DNA from: Caprella mutica
Taxonomy: Eukaryota > Arthropoda > Malacostraca > Amphipoda > Caprellidae
DNA: 64,000 nucleotides
Assembly (NCBI GenBank): GCA_947561585.1
Contig: CANNZV010001179.1
Span: 124,001-188,000 of the forward strand
Reading direction: 5' to 3'
The position numbers were made by a program, and so were the translations under genes. Below are positions 1 through 12,485 of the stretch, in pieces; within the stretch, counting starts at the first letter, position 1; every line of letters starts with the position of its first letter. Below the pieces are notes generated by a model. The model saw only the letters and a program-made list of their open reading frames with translations. It did not search any database and had not been told where the DNA came from.

Positions 1-848
1 GAAAAGCGACCTCCGTCAAAGAAACGCGACCTCCGTCAAAGAAAAGCGACCTCCGTCAAAGAAAAGCGACCTCCGTCAAAGAAAAGCGACCTCCGTCAAA
101 GAAAAGCGACCTCCGTCAAAGAAACGCGACCTCCGTATAAGAAGAGCGACCTCCGTATAAGAAGAGCGACCTCCGTCAAAGAAGAGCGACCTCCGTCAAA
201 GAAGAGCGACCTCCGTCAAAGAAGAGCGACCTCCGTCAAAGAAGAGCGACCTCCGTCAAAGAAGAGCGACCTCCGTCAAAGAAGAGCGACCTCCGTCAAA
301 GAAGAGCGACCTCCGTCAAAGAAGAGCGACCTCCGTCAAAGAAGAGCGACCTCCGTCAAAGAAAAGCGACCTCCGTCAAAGAAAAGCAACCTCCGTCAAA
401 GAAAAGCGACCTCCGTCAAAGAAAAGCGACCTCCGTCAAAGAAAAGCGACCTCCGTCAAAGAAAAGCGACCTCCGTCAAAGAAAAGCGACCTCCGTCAAA
501 GAAAAGCGACCTCCGTCAAAGAAAAGCGACCTCCGTCAAAGAAAAGCGACCTCCGTCAAAGAAAAGCGACCTCCGTCAAAGAAAAGCGACCTCCGTCAAA
601 GAAAAGCGACCTCCGTCAAAGAAAAGCGACCTCCGTCAAAGAAAAGCGACCTCCGTCAAAGAAAAGCGACCTCCGTCAAAGAAAAGCGACCTCCGTCAAA
701 GAAAAGCGACCTCCGTCAAAGAAAAGCGACCTCCGTCAAAGAAAAGCGACCTCCGTCAAAGAAAAGCGACCTCCGTCAAAGAAAAGCGACCTCCGTCAAA
801 GAAAAGCGACCTCCGTCAAAGAAAAGCGACCTCCGTCAGTCAAAGAAA
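1..848. repeat. 20-bp GC-rich minisatellite, about 42 copies
   Basis: Tandem array of a 20-bp unit, consensus gaaaagcgacctccgtcaaa, continuing off the left edge. Variants are clustered: about eleven consecutive copies (141-360) carry G at unit position 4 (gaagag), two copies at 121-160 end in tataa, and single copies have gaaacg or gcaac. Such blocks indicate local amplification of subarrays. The last unit ends near 840 and is followed by a partial duplicate. The unit is not a multiple of three, and no reading frame is proposed. Confidence 0.98.
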
Positions 849-1159
849 GGTTTCTAGTGAAAGTAACCTAATTTTACTGCTCCATTTATCTAAATTTTAA
901 AACTAAGTTGACTCTCTAAATATAGCTAGTGCCAAAATGTACATGAGAATAGGTACCTAAATATATTGAAACTGTCAAGATGCATCTTATATAATCTGAA
1001 TAATCTGCATCATGCCATGTTAAAGAGACTGGCAGATTGTTAGCCAATTTCAAGCCAAAATTTAAAGATTCTGAGACATGTCAATTTTGGCTCATTTTTT
1101 TAAAATTTTAGGCCAAATTAACATGGGAACATAGAAATTAAACTAAATCAAAACATTAA
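849..1159. other. AT-rich spacer with an old dispersed-repeat relic
   Basis: No gene seen. Bases about 1020-1155 contain repeated words such as gccaaaatt and ttggctc, and a stretch whose reverse complement (ctatgttcccatgttaattt) also occurs at 8725-8745. It is therefore a relic of the same dispersed repeat. Confidence 0.5.
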
Positions 1160-1652
1160 GTCCAGAGTGTAGGAACTGGTAACCTGTTCTTCAAAAAATC
1201 TTCTGTTTTGGCTTCTGTTCTCAGTGAAATTAATGCAAATATAGGAGAAAACTAAGGACTTTTCAGACTGTTATTACAGAAAATGTTAAAAATGTCCCAT
1301 ATTCTGTAGACTGGCAATGATTAAGCCAATTAGACATATCTGAGTTTTGACCTTTACAAATGTAAATTATTATGTAAGGCTGAGGGTCAATTAATTGGGA
1401 TCAACAGATTAACTGGCATATTTTGTATACAATAATACAGAGATCTCTTTTAATGATCAAAGTAAAATTCAGGTAAATAGATATAGCTTGTATAGGTACT
1501 AGCCAGTCTGCAGAATGCATGACATTTTAACATTTTCTGTGCAAACAATCAATAATTTCCTCCTACATTTACATGTATTTTACTGAGAACAGAAGTCAAA
1601 ATGTAGGATATCTTGAAGAACACTTTACCAGTTCCTGCATTCTGGATAGATC
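1160..1652. mobile_element. Foldback/MITE-like palindrome with ~155-bp arms
   Basis: Bases 1160-1318 and 1498-1652 are imperfect reverse complements. Shared words in the same order include aggaactggta, tgttcttcaa, cttctgttctcagt, cagaaaatgttaaaa and ctg(c/t)agactggc. The loop of about 180 bp is noncoding. No target duplication could be fixed, so the ends are approximate. It is probably a nonautonomous DNA element. Confidence 0.7.
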
Positions 1653-1757
1653 ATAGGTAGGAATGAATTCAAAACTATTGAAGAAAATTCAATATACCTA
1701 GTTGTCAGTCAAGACTCTAGCGACTGCGAATATCTATCTCTCTGACTCAATTAATGT

Positions 1758-2303
1758 CCCAGTCTGTATTTCGTAGTAATTTTTTTTTGCCCTTTGAAAA
1801 TAATATTCTGGCAAAGTCAGTAGATTTTTATAGCCACTTATTCCAATAATCCTATGTTACCATTAATTTTTGGTGGATAAGTTAGAAAAAAGTTGCTGGA
1901 TCAGCCAAATAATAGAAATTTATGGTGGATTTTTTCAACTTTTAAAAAGTCAGTGGAATTTTGTGCCCCAAATACAGACTGGTATAATGCCCAGACAGGC
2001 CAGACTGTATTTCATGGTAAATTCCATCCACTTATCAGTGGAATTTTTCCCCTTCGAAAATAATATTATACTAGTAAAGTCTGTGGATTTTAGCTATTTA
2101 TTCCTATGTTAGTATAACTATAATGTTACCATTATTTTTATTATTTTTGGTGGCTAGGTAAATAAAAAAAACGTTGGTGGCTCATTCAAATAGCTATCTT
2201 AGTATCTATCATGAAATAGGTAGGTAGGTATGTATTTTGCTGATTTTTTTTCAGCTTTTTGGAAAAGTAATTGGAATTTTGTAAACCAAATACAGACTGG
2301 TTG
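1758..2303. mobile_element. Two tandem MITE-like units with ccagtctgtattt ends
   Basis: Two related units (about 1758-1981 and 2001-2303) each begin with cca(g)(t/a)ctgtattt and end with its inverse, aaatacagactgg. They share internal segments such as gaaaataatatt, cctatgttacc, ttttggtgg and gtggaattttgtg. A third partial internal copy follows near 2120-2300. No coding capacity. Confidence 0.6.
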
Positions 2304-5231
2304 TGGATTCACATCATTCAGGTATCATCAGTCATAAATTTGAAACAACAAATATCAAATTCACTACATTTCTACATATAGGTATCATAAATCATCTTTC
2401 AATCTACATATGATCTATCTAATAGAACGTATGGTGGGTGAGCGGTGCGCCGTGATCTGGTGCGTCGCTCATCTTTTAGATACGTATCAATATAGGCTAT
2501 ACTGGCGACTTTGTTCACAGTGCACACTTTGAAACATGGCTAAGGTATATAGGAAGCTATCAGAATGTGTGGACGAGTGGACCATTTAAAAAAAGAAGCA
2601 AACTAATTTGCTTAACTGACATCGGTGCTACTAATAACTTGAGTCGCCTGTTGGCAGTGGGTACATAGATATGTCAAAGTGGGAGTAACTTGGACATAGG
2701 CTACTTATGTAGAGTACAAGTTACAGTGCATTTCCTGATACCTATGTGCTAGTACATTATACATAGCTAGGTGAAAAATCATTTATTGTTAGATAGATAA
2801 CTGGTGTCATCAGTAGGCACCTTACCAAGATAGGTAGTGAATTTCAAAACCCAAAAAAATACAAATTAGCTAGGCTACCTATATATTATATAATATATAG
2901 CCTATAGCATAGCTATTTTTTTTTCAATAGGATACAATAACCACTGAACTCTTAAATATTATACACGTGATAGATACACAATTTCACTTTCACCAATAAA
3001 TTAATAACTTGGAACATTAAATCACCACAGGTGACAGAACCTTATTTTAAACTAGAAACTATTCAAAATACGGCAGGTTCAATGGTTCTCAATAAAAAAA
3101 TCCGATATTTTTCTTTAGAACGTACAAAATAATTGTTCTATATATTTCGTTTTGCAACCCTGTTTTAAATAATTTCAGCATGGAAATGATTTTATCTTTA
3201 AATAATTATTAAGAATGACCGATTTTTTCAATAATGATTTCGTGTTATTTGGTATTCTTGTATTCCAATATACCTACTTATTTAAATGGCGCGGATGAAG
3301 AACAAATACATGATTAATGTTATAATAATATTAGTATATAATTTTAACTGGTTAGTTATTGCAATTATTTCACTTATAATATTGAATCGTTGTTAGATGA
3401 ACCAAATTTATTTTCTGTACTAACTATATATATGCAGTATACTGTATGCATTATATACAATATATACATATTGGAGTAAACTTATTAAACTAAGGCCAAT
3501 GTCAGCTTGTTTATAAGAATGTCATTATATATTCCATATATGATATATTTTATATATTCTCACTTGCCAAAAGTTTAATTCGACAAATAATAACCTACAT
3601 CAGGGTAAATAATTACCTAATATCTTATAAATTGAAAACATGATATGTAATGGTAGTTTAGTATGCTTATAATTTATCTTTATAAATCATTTCATCTATA
3701 ATCAAGCATCAGCACTTTGATATTTATGGAAATTATTTAAGAATGTCTCCTGTAACTACGATTCTCAGTCATATGTACGCATGGAAGTACTATTAGAACC
3801 TACATGATCGATGTGTGAGTCTGATGAGAGCTGTTTCAGTTCATTCAGTGAGAAGATACAGAAAAACTGTATTCTGATAAAGCCTGATATCAACATTGTC
3901 AGACTTCACTATTGCTTTGATCTTCTATAAGTGTTACTTTTATAAAATTTAATGGTTCACTCTGAAAAATGAGAAATATAAAAATGCATACAAATTACTC
4001 AATGATATCCGTGGTTAAATAAATATTAGGTAACAATAGATTTAATATAAAACTGAATGAGCCAAACCATAGCTGAGTACCAAGAACAATAGTGATTAAT
4101 GTTTATTTTATATTAGGTCTATCCACCAATTAATTAACTATAGCTATTATTACCTGTTATTAGCTACACTATCGATAAAGAAGTTGTATTTTTGTTCAAA
4201 TTAATTTGTTGGATTATGATTCATGAGCAATATGTGGTGCTTCAATCTCTGGAGATTTTAGCCAATATTATCGACTATAAACTCTGAAGATTTTCTATGC
4301 TCTGTTCTCCAGAGTTTTCGGCAGATAATAACGCGTCAAACCTCCACAGATTATCTCGTCCTTATACTGCCGTGGCCTCCGTAGTTCGCGGTTAACATTT
4401 GTAGAAAGCAGAGATTATCTGCTGAGCGCTGCTTAGAAATGCTGAGACTGCCATAAACTACAGTAAAACGTCTGCTATACTGCACCGAATTTTAACTGGG
4501 TGTATTTTTAAATAAAAAAGGAGTTATGTAAGATAAATAAGTCGAATCGAGCATACAAAATGTTGGTTTATTGTCTTAAATTAACAATATTTTATCGAAA
4601 ATACAAATACTATACTAAACAATTGACACAAAAAGAATGATACAAAATAACTATTCTTCCAGTGTATCGATGACATTCAAGGGTAGACTCCATAACATTT
4701 TTATATTGTCTCAATATCACTAACAGTATCTCTCTTGCAAGGTGTCGTCTAAGTAAATTTGTCCAGCAATTGCGTTAGGTAACCTTTTGCTGCTCGAGAA
4801 CCTGACACAGTAACAGTATCCGATAATGCTTGAACTGAAAGAAAACCTAAATAGAGCCATCGTTGTGGACGCTGATGGAATTTTCATCAGTAAGTGCTTG
4901 CTAGTAACGAAAACATCAGTGAACATTGTATATTGACATTAGATTTGTATTCTATACTACTTTCGAATTTTTTTTTCGATACATGCTATGGCCCATCCAA
5001 CGACGGTTGGATAAAATAATTGAACGTGACCAAAATATCTTCGATTAAAGATTTGTTCATTCAAGGTTGGTCCACGGAAAATTCTTCCATTCATATTTTT
5101 TTCATCAGGTGCAATACGAAGACGTTAGGAAGTTTTAATAATATTGTCAAAGACATTATGAACTGTTAATAAGATATAATTTTAGTGATATAAAATATGA
5201 CTAGCCGCTAGATGAATACATATGTAGTAAC
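2304..5231. other. AT-rich intergenic DNA, no gene recognised
   Basis: No credible exon, RNA gene or complete element seen. A patch at 4240-4500 is richer in GC than its surroundings and has weak inverted words (gcagataat / attatctgc). It may be an old MITE. Confidence 0.5.
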
Positions 5232-5239
5232 ATATTATG

Positions 5240-5533
5240 GCGAAAACACTTTCAGCGAAAACCCTTTCGCCGAAACACATTCGCTTAAAACACATTCGCC
5301 GAAAACACATTCACCGAAAACACATTTGCCGTAAGACACTCATGCCGAACGACACTCTCGCCGAAAATTTAAAAAACACCATACGTTATAAAGATAAAGA
5401 GATGTTGCCCACCTAAGGCTAGGTTCGATAGTGACAAAATGCTGTTCTTTATTGTAAAATGAGTATACCTTAATTAGGTAAATAATTGTTATTTTTCGGC
5501 GACAGTGTCATTCGGCGAATGGACCTAGAACCC
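5240..5533. mobile_element. Word-armed element E3 with perfect 8-bp TSD
   Basis: A 294-bp insertion flanked by the direct repeat ATATTATG at 5232-5239 and 5534-5541. The left arm (5240-5357) is a run of degenerate phrases of the form cattcgccgaaaacac. The right end (about 5496-5533) carries inverse phrases and terminates ggacctagaaccc. Read inward that terminus is GGGTTCTAGGTCC, resembling the left terminus of the element at 30702 (GGTTCTAGGACAG). No open frame. It is a short nonautonomous member of the word-armed group. Confidence 0.85.
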
Positions 5534-5541
5534 ATATTATG

Positions 5542-7426
5542 TTGTATTAATTTATTTTAAATTTAAAATACTTATCAATAATACAAGATGATTGACCAAA
5601 TTATTTGTGATTATTATAGACTGGTTGGAGTCTTCAATTTGCACATAAAGTCATACACCCAACAGTTATCCCAGTTATGTAAACCATGTAATTGGTTAAG
5701 CTATAACTTAAATGTATCGTATTTTCTAATACATCAATAATCTTAATCTTCAAGACAATAATCCTAATCTTAGTCTTAATCCCTTAATAATCTTAATGGA
5801 GAAAGTTATGAGGAATAAGGAGAAAGTGATGTGGAATTAAAAAAATTGGCGATTGTAGAGAAAATGATGGGGAATTTGGAGAAAGTGAGGGGAACGAGAA
5901 ACGACCCTTGGAACACTTACTAATGTTGAATGTAGTCAAACTAAGTGTATATGGATCATCAAGACGTATCACTGTATATCAGTGTATAAAAATAAATTCG
6001 ATTGCAATCAACAAAATTGGTTTTCAGTACTGTATATGAAATATGAAGATCGCATTTAATAATCGAGTATAACATTGAAAGAAGCTTTTGAATAATAATC
6101 AAATTCAGGGGGGTGATTCAGTTACTAAAAAGGGTTTATAGGGTCCGTTTGTGCGGAGAATAATAGCTGTCATATACTTAACTCACGCTATAACATTTTT
6201 CTGAACTCTTTTCGAGACAAATTAATGACATGGCAGTTTTAAGTTCCTCTCACTTGTCATTGCAGATGAGAACTCTTTGAAAAATAGTAATGTGAAGTTA
6301 GGAGACGAGGGGATTTTTTAAGCACCATTTCGAACAATGTAGCTTCTGATCTGTATAATTTTTTAGGGCTTGGTGAATTAGATTCATTTTTGATTTTATG
6401 TTTTTTTTTGTATTTAATCTCTCACTATAAATTATAAAGGCAAAAAAGCTAAATAAACTATTGATTAGTTTGTGTTTAAAGATTCTGAGTGGTAGATATT
6501 CTTGATTCGAATAAGCATAATAAACAAAATGTTGGATCCCCCAGTTTGCTTATTTATTTATATGTTCAGAGAAAAAATTGACAGTAAGCAATTTACATAG
6601 AAAGAAGGCACTTCTAAGGCTAGAAATTATAAAGTTACCACTATTAAGAATATTTATTCATAAATTTATTTATAAGATATTTTGCCTTTATATATTGAAA
6701 AATAGTCGAGAACTAATTCTTTAATATAATTTAAAAAAATCATAGGATCAAAAACACGCAGCAAGGGCTCGGAAACGTTGATAATACCAAAAAACACTTT
6801 ACCAAGCAGAGAAAATAAACACAGCTATACACAACTAAATGGAAAAGTTACTAAATTGAACAAACTGATTGGAAGAAAATTAATAGTGGCTAAAGACCAC
6901 AAAAGTCTTATACCACGTAGCTGGAGAGCTTACCCTCATATCTATCGTATCAAACTGCAAGTGAGGTTGATAAAAAATAACGTACAAGTTAAAAATAAAA
7001 AAATATACATAATTCATATTACAACAGTTCGGGGTTATATAAAGCTTCAGGGTAGAGCCTCAGGGAGCTATCATTCTATAACGATATAGTAATTGTATTT
7101 TAAATAGTACCTTTTCGTGGCTGCATCAATGTGAATATATAAGGTTTATTTTTCCTGTTCTTTCTCCTTCTATTCGAGTTAATGGGCGTGGACTTCATGT
7201 ACCTAACCTATCACTGTGAATGTGGGAGGAGTTTGACATGGAATTATTAATTATCCCACTGTTTCATAAAGTTGTTAAATTACCCCAATAATCTATCAAA
7301 GTTACTATTTGGTGTTAAGCAAATATATGCAATTTAAAATCTGAAATATAAACTTTATTTTTGTAACTATGTTTTTGTTCAAATTAACAAATTATTGTTA
7401 TTTATTATTTTTATTAATCGCCAATA
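5542..7426. other. AT-rich intergenic DNA, no gene recognised
   Basis: A 103-codon open stretch at 6778-7089 (plus) starts at TTG, resembles nothing I know and has no splice context. It is treated as chance. Nothing else is supported here. Confidence 0.5.
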
Positions 7427-7428
7427 TA

Positions 7429-8046
7429 CAGCAAAACCTCGCATCAGATCAGCGTTTTAGTGGACAAACCTCCTATTAGACCAAGAAATTGTTGAAACTG
7501 TACTGGAAAAAACCTCGTACTAGACAAAACACATTTTTTGTCACCTGGCAGTTATTCTTGTATAAATATTACAAGGAGTAATAACTATAATACTGTTTTA
7601 AAGATAAATCTCTGATTTGAATGATGTATTATATTTATTTATGCGGTTTTTAGGATAAAACATAAGTAAGAATCGGTTTCAGATTTGATGGTAGAGTCTG
7701 TGGTAAAAAAAATTATGTGAAAAGTTATAGAAAACAAGATACAGTGAAGACTATTATAATTTCATAAAATGATAATTTAAATGAAAAAAAAAATATTATA
7801 TTCATTTTAATTGAAGCAAAAAAATTCATACTGTTTCTGAATTTGTTTTCCTTTAAAATTGGTATGTTAGTCACCATTAAATTTGCATTAAAGTTATAAT
7901 AAACAAATAGAGCTATCGAATTATTAAAGTCACCGCTTTACCTATAGAGAAAACGATGTTGGTCTAGTAGGAAACTAATCAAGTGAGTTTCTTACTAGAC
8001 CAAACAAACTTGGAACGTAACTCTGGTCTACTACGAGGTTTTGCTG
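7429..8046. mobile_element. Pogo/Tigger-like nonautonomous element, 618 bp
   Basis: The termini CAGCAAAACCTCG and its inverse form imperfect inverted repeats of about 26 bp. They are flanked by TA at 7427-7428 and 8047-8048, as in Tc1/mariner-superfamily insertions. Subterminal words of the type (c/g)tactagac(c/a)aa recur in both orientations inside each end. The interior is AT-rich without transposase. Assignment to pogo/Tigger rests only on the terminal motif. Confidence 0.75.
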
Positions 8047-8639
8047 TACTAAAAATATCGAAATATTTTCAAAAGTTATGGCGTGAATTAGTTTCAAATA
8101 TTTCTTCTTTTTCATTAACAGTACATTTATCCTTACATTATAAATATTAAGGAGGTGATAAAATAATCTAGGGTGATAAGATAATTTAATTGGGTAATGT
8201 CTTAAAGAAACTAACTAAAATTTTATAAACATTCTACTTTGTATAGTTTTATAAAGTAGATGACCGTTTAAATAGAAATTCCCTTAAATGAAATGATAAA
8301 TTCCTCTCAAATTAACGATATGCATTATCAATAATATGATCTAAAGAAGTTGTATATTTTTCTTTCTATTCACCAAGTCAGTTGATGTTTACAATGGTTT
8401 GCATCATTTAGTTCTCGTGACAACAAACGATAAAGAAGAACATAATCTCCTTGAATGAGGTTCAGAGAACTGAAAATAGATACTTGTAACCAATTAGTTT
8501 GCAGCAGCCCAGTAATTAATCTCAATAGTAATATTTAAGTTGTTTGCATAGCCGTGTGGTTTACATTTTATTTATGATGAATAACGAGTCACTAGTTGAT
8601 AGTCAGTCAACTAGTGTCCGACTAACATCCTTTTATCAT

Positions 8640-8860
8640 CCATCCCATGTTACAGAGTGTGTCAGTTAAAGCCAATTAACTCAGATATGTCTAATTGGCT
8701 TTAAATTTTGAATTAATTCCTATGTTCCCATGTTAATTTTGGCTTGAAATCTTCAAAAAATTAGCCAAATTGGCTTGGCTCTGAATTTTGTGAGATTTTG
8801 GCTCAAAAATTGGCTTATCATTTCCCAGCCTCTGAAATATGGCTGATCCATCCCGACTAT
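8640..8860. mobile_element. Word-repeat MITE relic (ttggct / agccaa words)
   Basis: Contains many copies of the words ttggct and agccaa in both orientations and shares two blocks with 1020-1350 (gccaattagacatatctgag and the cccatgttaattt block). The flanks on both sides contain related phrases (aactagtg, gactatcatc), suggesting insertion into a small inverted repeat. Ends are not precise. Confidence 0.5.
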
Positions 8861-9019
8861 CATCTTATCAACTAGTGATCGACTATCATCCTCTATTTTG
8901 ACCAAAATCTTGGCATATAATCTTAGTGTTGCCTAAGATTAACATGATACTTATTAACCTAACCATCATAACTGCTGCCTTATTATACTTCAGTGCGAAC
9001 TCAACTTACATCGCGAACA

Positions 9020-9210
9020 ATTATTGGGCACCTTTTTACAATGTAGCGAAAAACACTGCGCACCTATTTTCAATTAAGCGCGAAACACTGCACACCTATT
9101 TATAATATTTGTCACCTAATTACAATTAGTGTCAAACGCTGCACATCTTTTTAGAAAGTGTGCTAAACACTACGCACTTATTACAATATAGCACCAAACC
9201 CTGCGTACCA
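9020..9210. repeat. Degenerate ~38-bp tandem repeat
   Basis: About five degenerate units with the recurring phrases aaacactgcgcacct and ttacaat. It lies just downstream of the truncated end of the TRPA-like gene. Confidence 0.6.
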
Positions 9211-9324
9211 TGTTGATATAGAGCCAACCATAAGACTATTAAATTGCATTTATCATCTGCAAAAAGTTCAGAGCATCTATTAATCATTTTAAAATGTCAC
9301 TTATTATTATGAATAAAGGGAAAG

Positions 9325-10989
9325 TTATATAATTATATCCACAATTGCATGAAGAGCAAAAATCAGCCCACTAAAGATTTGCATCAATTTTATTGTTCTG
9401 TTATCCAGAGACAAAATATATCCAACACAACGTGAACAAGGTAGGCAGTTCGAAGAAAGATCGAACCTTTTACAAGCTTCTATGTAAGAATTGTGGCAAT
9501 ACTTTGTACAATTGGACAAACCATCATCGATATTCTTGTAGAAAATATGACTGGCATTTGACTGAATGTGCATTGTATCGAACCCTGTACATACTGCTGC
9601 ATAACTCGTGTTATGGTTATCTCTGAGATGGTGAGTGTTCCTGGAAAAAAATATTTGAAATCTGCTTATTTGAAGTGTACCAGAGTCCTGAAACACTTAT
9701 AAGTTATGTATACTAGTCATGCATTATTATAATATTAATTTTACTAACTATAAGTATTATATTAGAATAAATCAAAATAATTTTTTAAATAAATTTCAAA
9801 GATTTATTATAAATAACTTACCAGAGGAGAGTGACAAAAAATGTGATAAAAATTGCTGTCAGTAGTTCCATGAATATGTAGCATGAAAGGATTTTCCAAA
9901 TATATGTATTATATTTGTAAGTCAACCATGAACTGAAATTAACAAACAGAAATATATTTTAACGTATTATACTATATACTAAATTTAGTTAAAATAATTT
10001 CACTGATAAGAACAATTGTACTTTATAAATCTATTTGAGTACTGATTTGTCTATTATATAATATTTTGCTTGTAATAAAAAATTAGTTTATTGGGTACAA
10101 TAACTATTTAAGACGATAACAAATATATTTCTTACTTGGTTAGATCATGAGTGAGAACACGATTATCCTTAGTTTGAGAAATTTCATAAAGTGGATGATC
10201 ATATCCAAACATAACACCGTTCAACTCTTTTGATGTTTCCTTCAGTTTATCGTCTTTGTCAAAAGGCGGAAAATGTTCACCATCCTCTGGTTAAAGTAAA
10301 ACATTTTCCATATTAGATTATAATTGTTCAGCTATAAGATAACCAAATCTCTTTTAGTAAAATTTAAACCACAAAGAAATCACCAAACTCTAGGAATTTG
10401 GTGATTTTTCTCAGAGCTATGAATTTGCTTTCGGTTTCTACAAATACTAATACAATATTTTTGCTCATGATTTCTTTAAAATGAGATACTAACTGGATAT
10501 ATTGTAGTTGATATACTCAAAAGGGGCATAATGATACACTAATTCTTTGTCCTCTGAAACTGAAATCATTCTATCCATAAATCTGCAGGACAAATCTGGA
10601 CTCAAATATGATAATGTTTTGAAAGTCAGGCATTTTTTTGTTTTTTCAACTTCTCCCCTGACATCGGCACAGTAGAAACTATCACAAATAACTTTGAACC
10701 ATGGGCTATTAATTGCTGCTTCGACCACTTGTCTGCAAAAGAAATTTGCTTTGTTGCTTTGGATCAAATTTAAATATCGCTTATTTGAACTAAAACTATC
10801 ATTTACTCACAGGTTATTATCCTTCAACCCATCTTCACAATATTTGTGAAGTCTGTAGCTGAAACCTTTGTGTTTAGGGTCAAATTCCATGATGCTCAAA
10901 AGATATCTGAAAGTTTCGAATTTTCCAGAATTGTAAGCTTTTTCCACAGGAAACTCACCACCTGAATCTGCTATGGCAAGTTTCTTCAT
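9325..10989 (-). CDS. Partial TRPA-type channel gene, five phase-matched exons
   Basis: Minus-strand exons are inferred at 10811-10989, 10494-10732, 10136-10286, 9822-9932 and 9325-9640. All introns are GT-AG (donors GTGAGT, GTTAGT, GTAAGA, GTAAGT) and phases match at every junction, giving 331 codons plus stop. Exons 1-3 resemble the ankyrin-to-membrane linker of insect TRPA proteins (NNLQVVEAAINSPW, SPDLSCRFMDR, NGVMFGYDHPLYEIS, VLTHDLTNSWL). Exon 4 holds a hydrophobic S1-like segment after YKYNTYIWKIL. Exon 5 encodes an ~84-residue loop with seven cysteines and four N-glycosylation sequons, matching an extracellular S1-S2 loop, then a final S2-like helix ending at a stop. TRPA channels are nonselective cation channels of sensory cells. 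Ankyrin repeats and S3-S6 with the pore are absent, so this is a truncated gene, a pseudogene or an incomplete model. Family assignment is inference from motif resemblance. Confidence 0.6.
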
Positions 10990-11144
10990 CTGAAATTTAT
11001 AAAAATAGATGGAGCAATTAGTTAGCTAATAACTTCGTTATACAAGATTTCATTCATCTATATGAAGTGAAAAATGATTAATCTTAAACACCCATACATA
11101 ACTTTCTGGATAATAATGTGTAATGAAATCGAAAAAGCCCTTAC

Positions 11145-11225
11145 TTGATCGCTGTCTGATTGAATGGTTGCTTGGCAACAACAACAATTAGGGGTACATT
11201 CTCTTCCTTTGCACGATTCTTAGGT
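11145..11225 (-). other. Candidate upstream exon of the TRPA-like gene
   Basis: A minus-strand segment ends at a good donor (GTAAGG, intron from 11144). One frame is open to the donor in phase 0 and would join the ATG-beginning exon at 10989, whose acceptor is aaatttcag. A different frame starts with ATG at 11236 and would run out of phase. The acceptor of this exon is weak. It could equally be a 5' UTR exon with a short upstream frame. Confidence 0.3.
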
Positions 11226-11239
11226 GATTTCTCCATTTC

Positions 11240-11933
11240 GAAGTTATTTCTTAAGCAGCTGTAAATATGAACACCTTCATTGTAGAAGTTAAGCTTAGAA
11301 GTAAATGATAAGAAATCTTTATGGTGCGTTACCGCAATAGGTGTTAACAGATAACAAATTTAATAAAGTGTTCAGACTTGTATTCAATAGATCTATATTG
11401 TATCATAAAATGTAATGAATTAACTGATAAGAAATTTGTGAATATAAATAGCCATACAAATGTTACCAATTTGATTGAGGTTTTTATTATCTTCCTTAAA
11501 TTTACTTTATGATTTCAAAGTATTCACCCGTCATCAGTTTCCATAAAGGGAAATGAGATTATATCTTTGAATACTAAATTATATCTCATGTTTGTTTCTT
11601 AAATCCACGATTTTTCATATTTCCTTACCTGTTTATTTTCATTACAATTGTAATTCAAGCTAGAGACACTATTCAAATAAATAATTAAATATTATTACTT
11701 TTTGTTATATGATCTATATTGATACTCTCATAATATAATTAAAATTGTTGCATTTATCTTATTTACTTAACGTTACATAATCTCTTCCCGAATGGTTATA
11801 ATATAATATACAGAAACTACAACATGTATCTTTGTGCAACCAAGTTTCTTAATGCGATTAAGCCACTTATAGTGTGAATTGTTTTCCGATAGTTACATAT
11901 AAATTTTTAATTTCATTCATTAATTTCATTCAT
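11240..11933. other. AT-rich spacer, nothing recognised
   Basis: No exon, RNA gene or repeat could be supported. Confidence 0.5.
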
Positions 11934-12025
11934 TTGGTCGAAGGGATATTTGGCCGAAAAATATTTGGTCGAAGGGACATTTGGCCGAAAGATATTTGGT
12001 CGAAGGGACATTTGGCCGAAATAGT
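11934..12025. repeat. 31-bp word repeat, three copies
   Basis: Three units spaced 31 bp apart, each containing ttggtcgaagggacat then ttggccgaaa. The phrase style matches the arms of the word-armed elements elsewhere in the window, so this may be one surviving arm. No partner arm or target duplication was found. Confidence 0.7.
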
Positions 12026-12481
12026 TTTATTTTAAAAGAAAAAACGGAGAAGTAATATTATTTAATTAACCCTTTCCCTTCTGAAACTAGAATTTTTGGT
12101 TTTTATTAATTTCTTTTAAATGCATCTTATTAGTTTCAAAGCACATTTTATAAATAACTTTTAATAAATACATTCAGTATACCATTCGCAGGCATCGAGC
12201 AGAAATTTCTTGTGGTACTGATCTGGGCCGCAACGTAAGCTACCTATTTCAATTGATTAATTAAGATTCAATTATGATTGTCTTTTGATTCAAATGACTA
12301 TTTATTTACTTCTCCATCATTTCCAGATTTCTGTTATTTATTTCCAAATAATTATTCTTTAATTATATAATTTCTCTCAATTCAATGCCTACATAAGTTA
12401 AAGATGGATACTAGCAATGGACTAAATACTAATTTATTCATTACTGCTTATTATTAATTGATAGGCTAATAGGACGATAAC
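12026..12481. other. AT-rich spacer, nothing recognised
   Basis: No gene or repeat supported. Confidence 0.5.
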
Positions 12482-12485
12482 TTAT

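Noticed and set aside
1..848. Possible CRISPR array
   Set aside because: Units are directly contiguous with no unique spacers, and the setting is eukaryotic; it is a minisatellite.
6778..7089. 103-codon plus frame
   Set aside because: Starts with TTG, has a Lys/Ile-rich composition expected of AT-rich DNA, and shows no similarity or splice context that I can see.
9393..9626. 77-codon plus frame
   Set aside because: Antisense shadow of the last TRPA-like exon.
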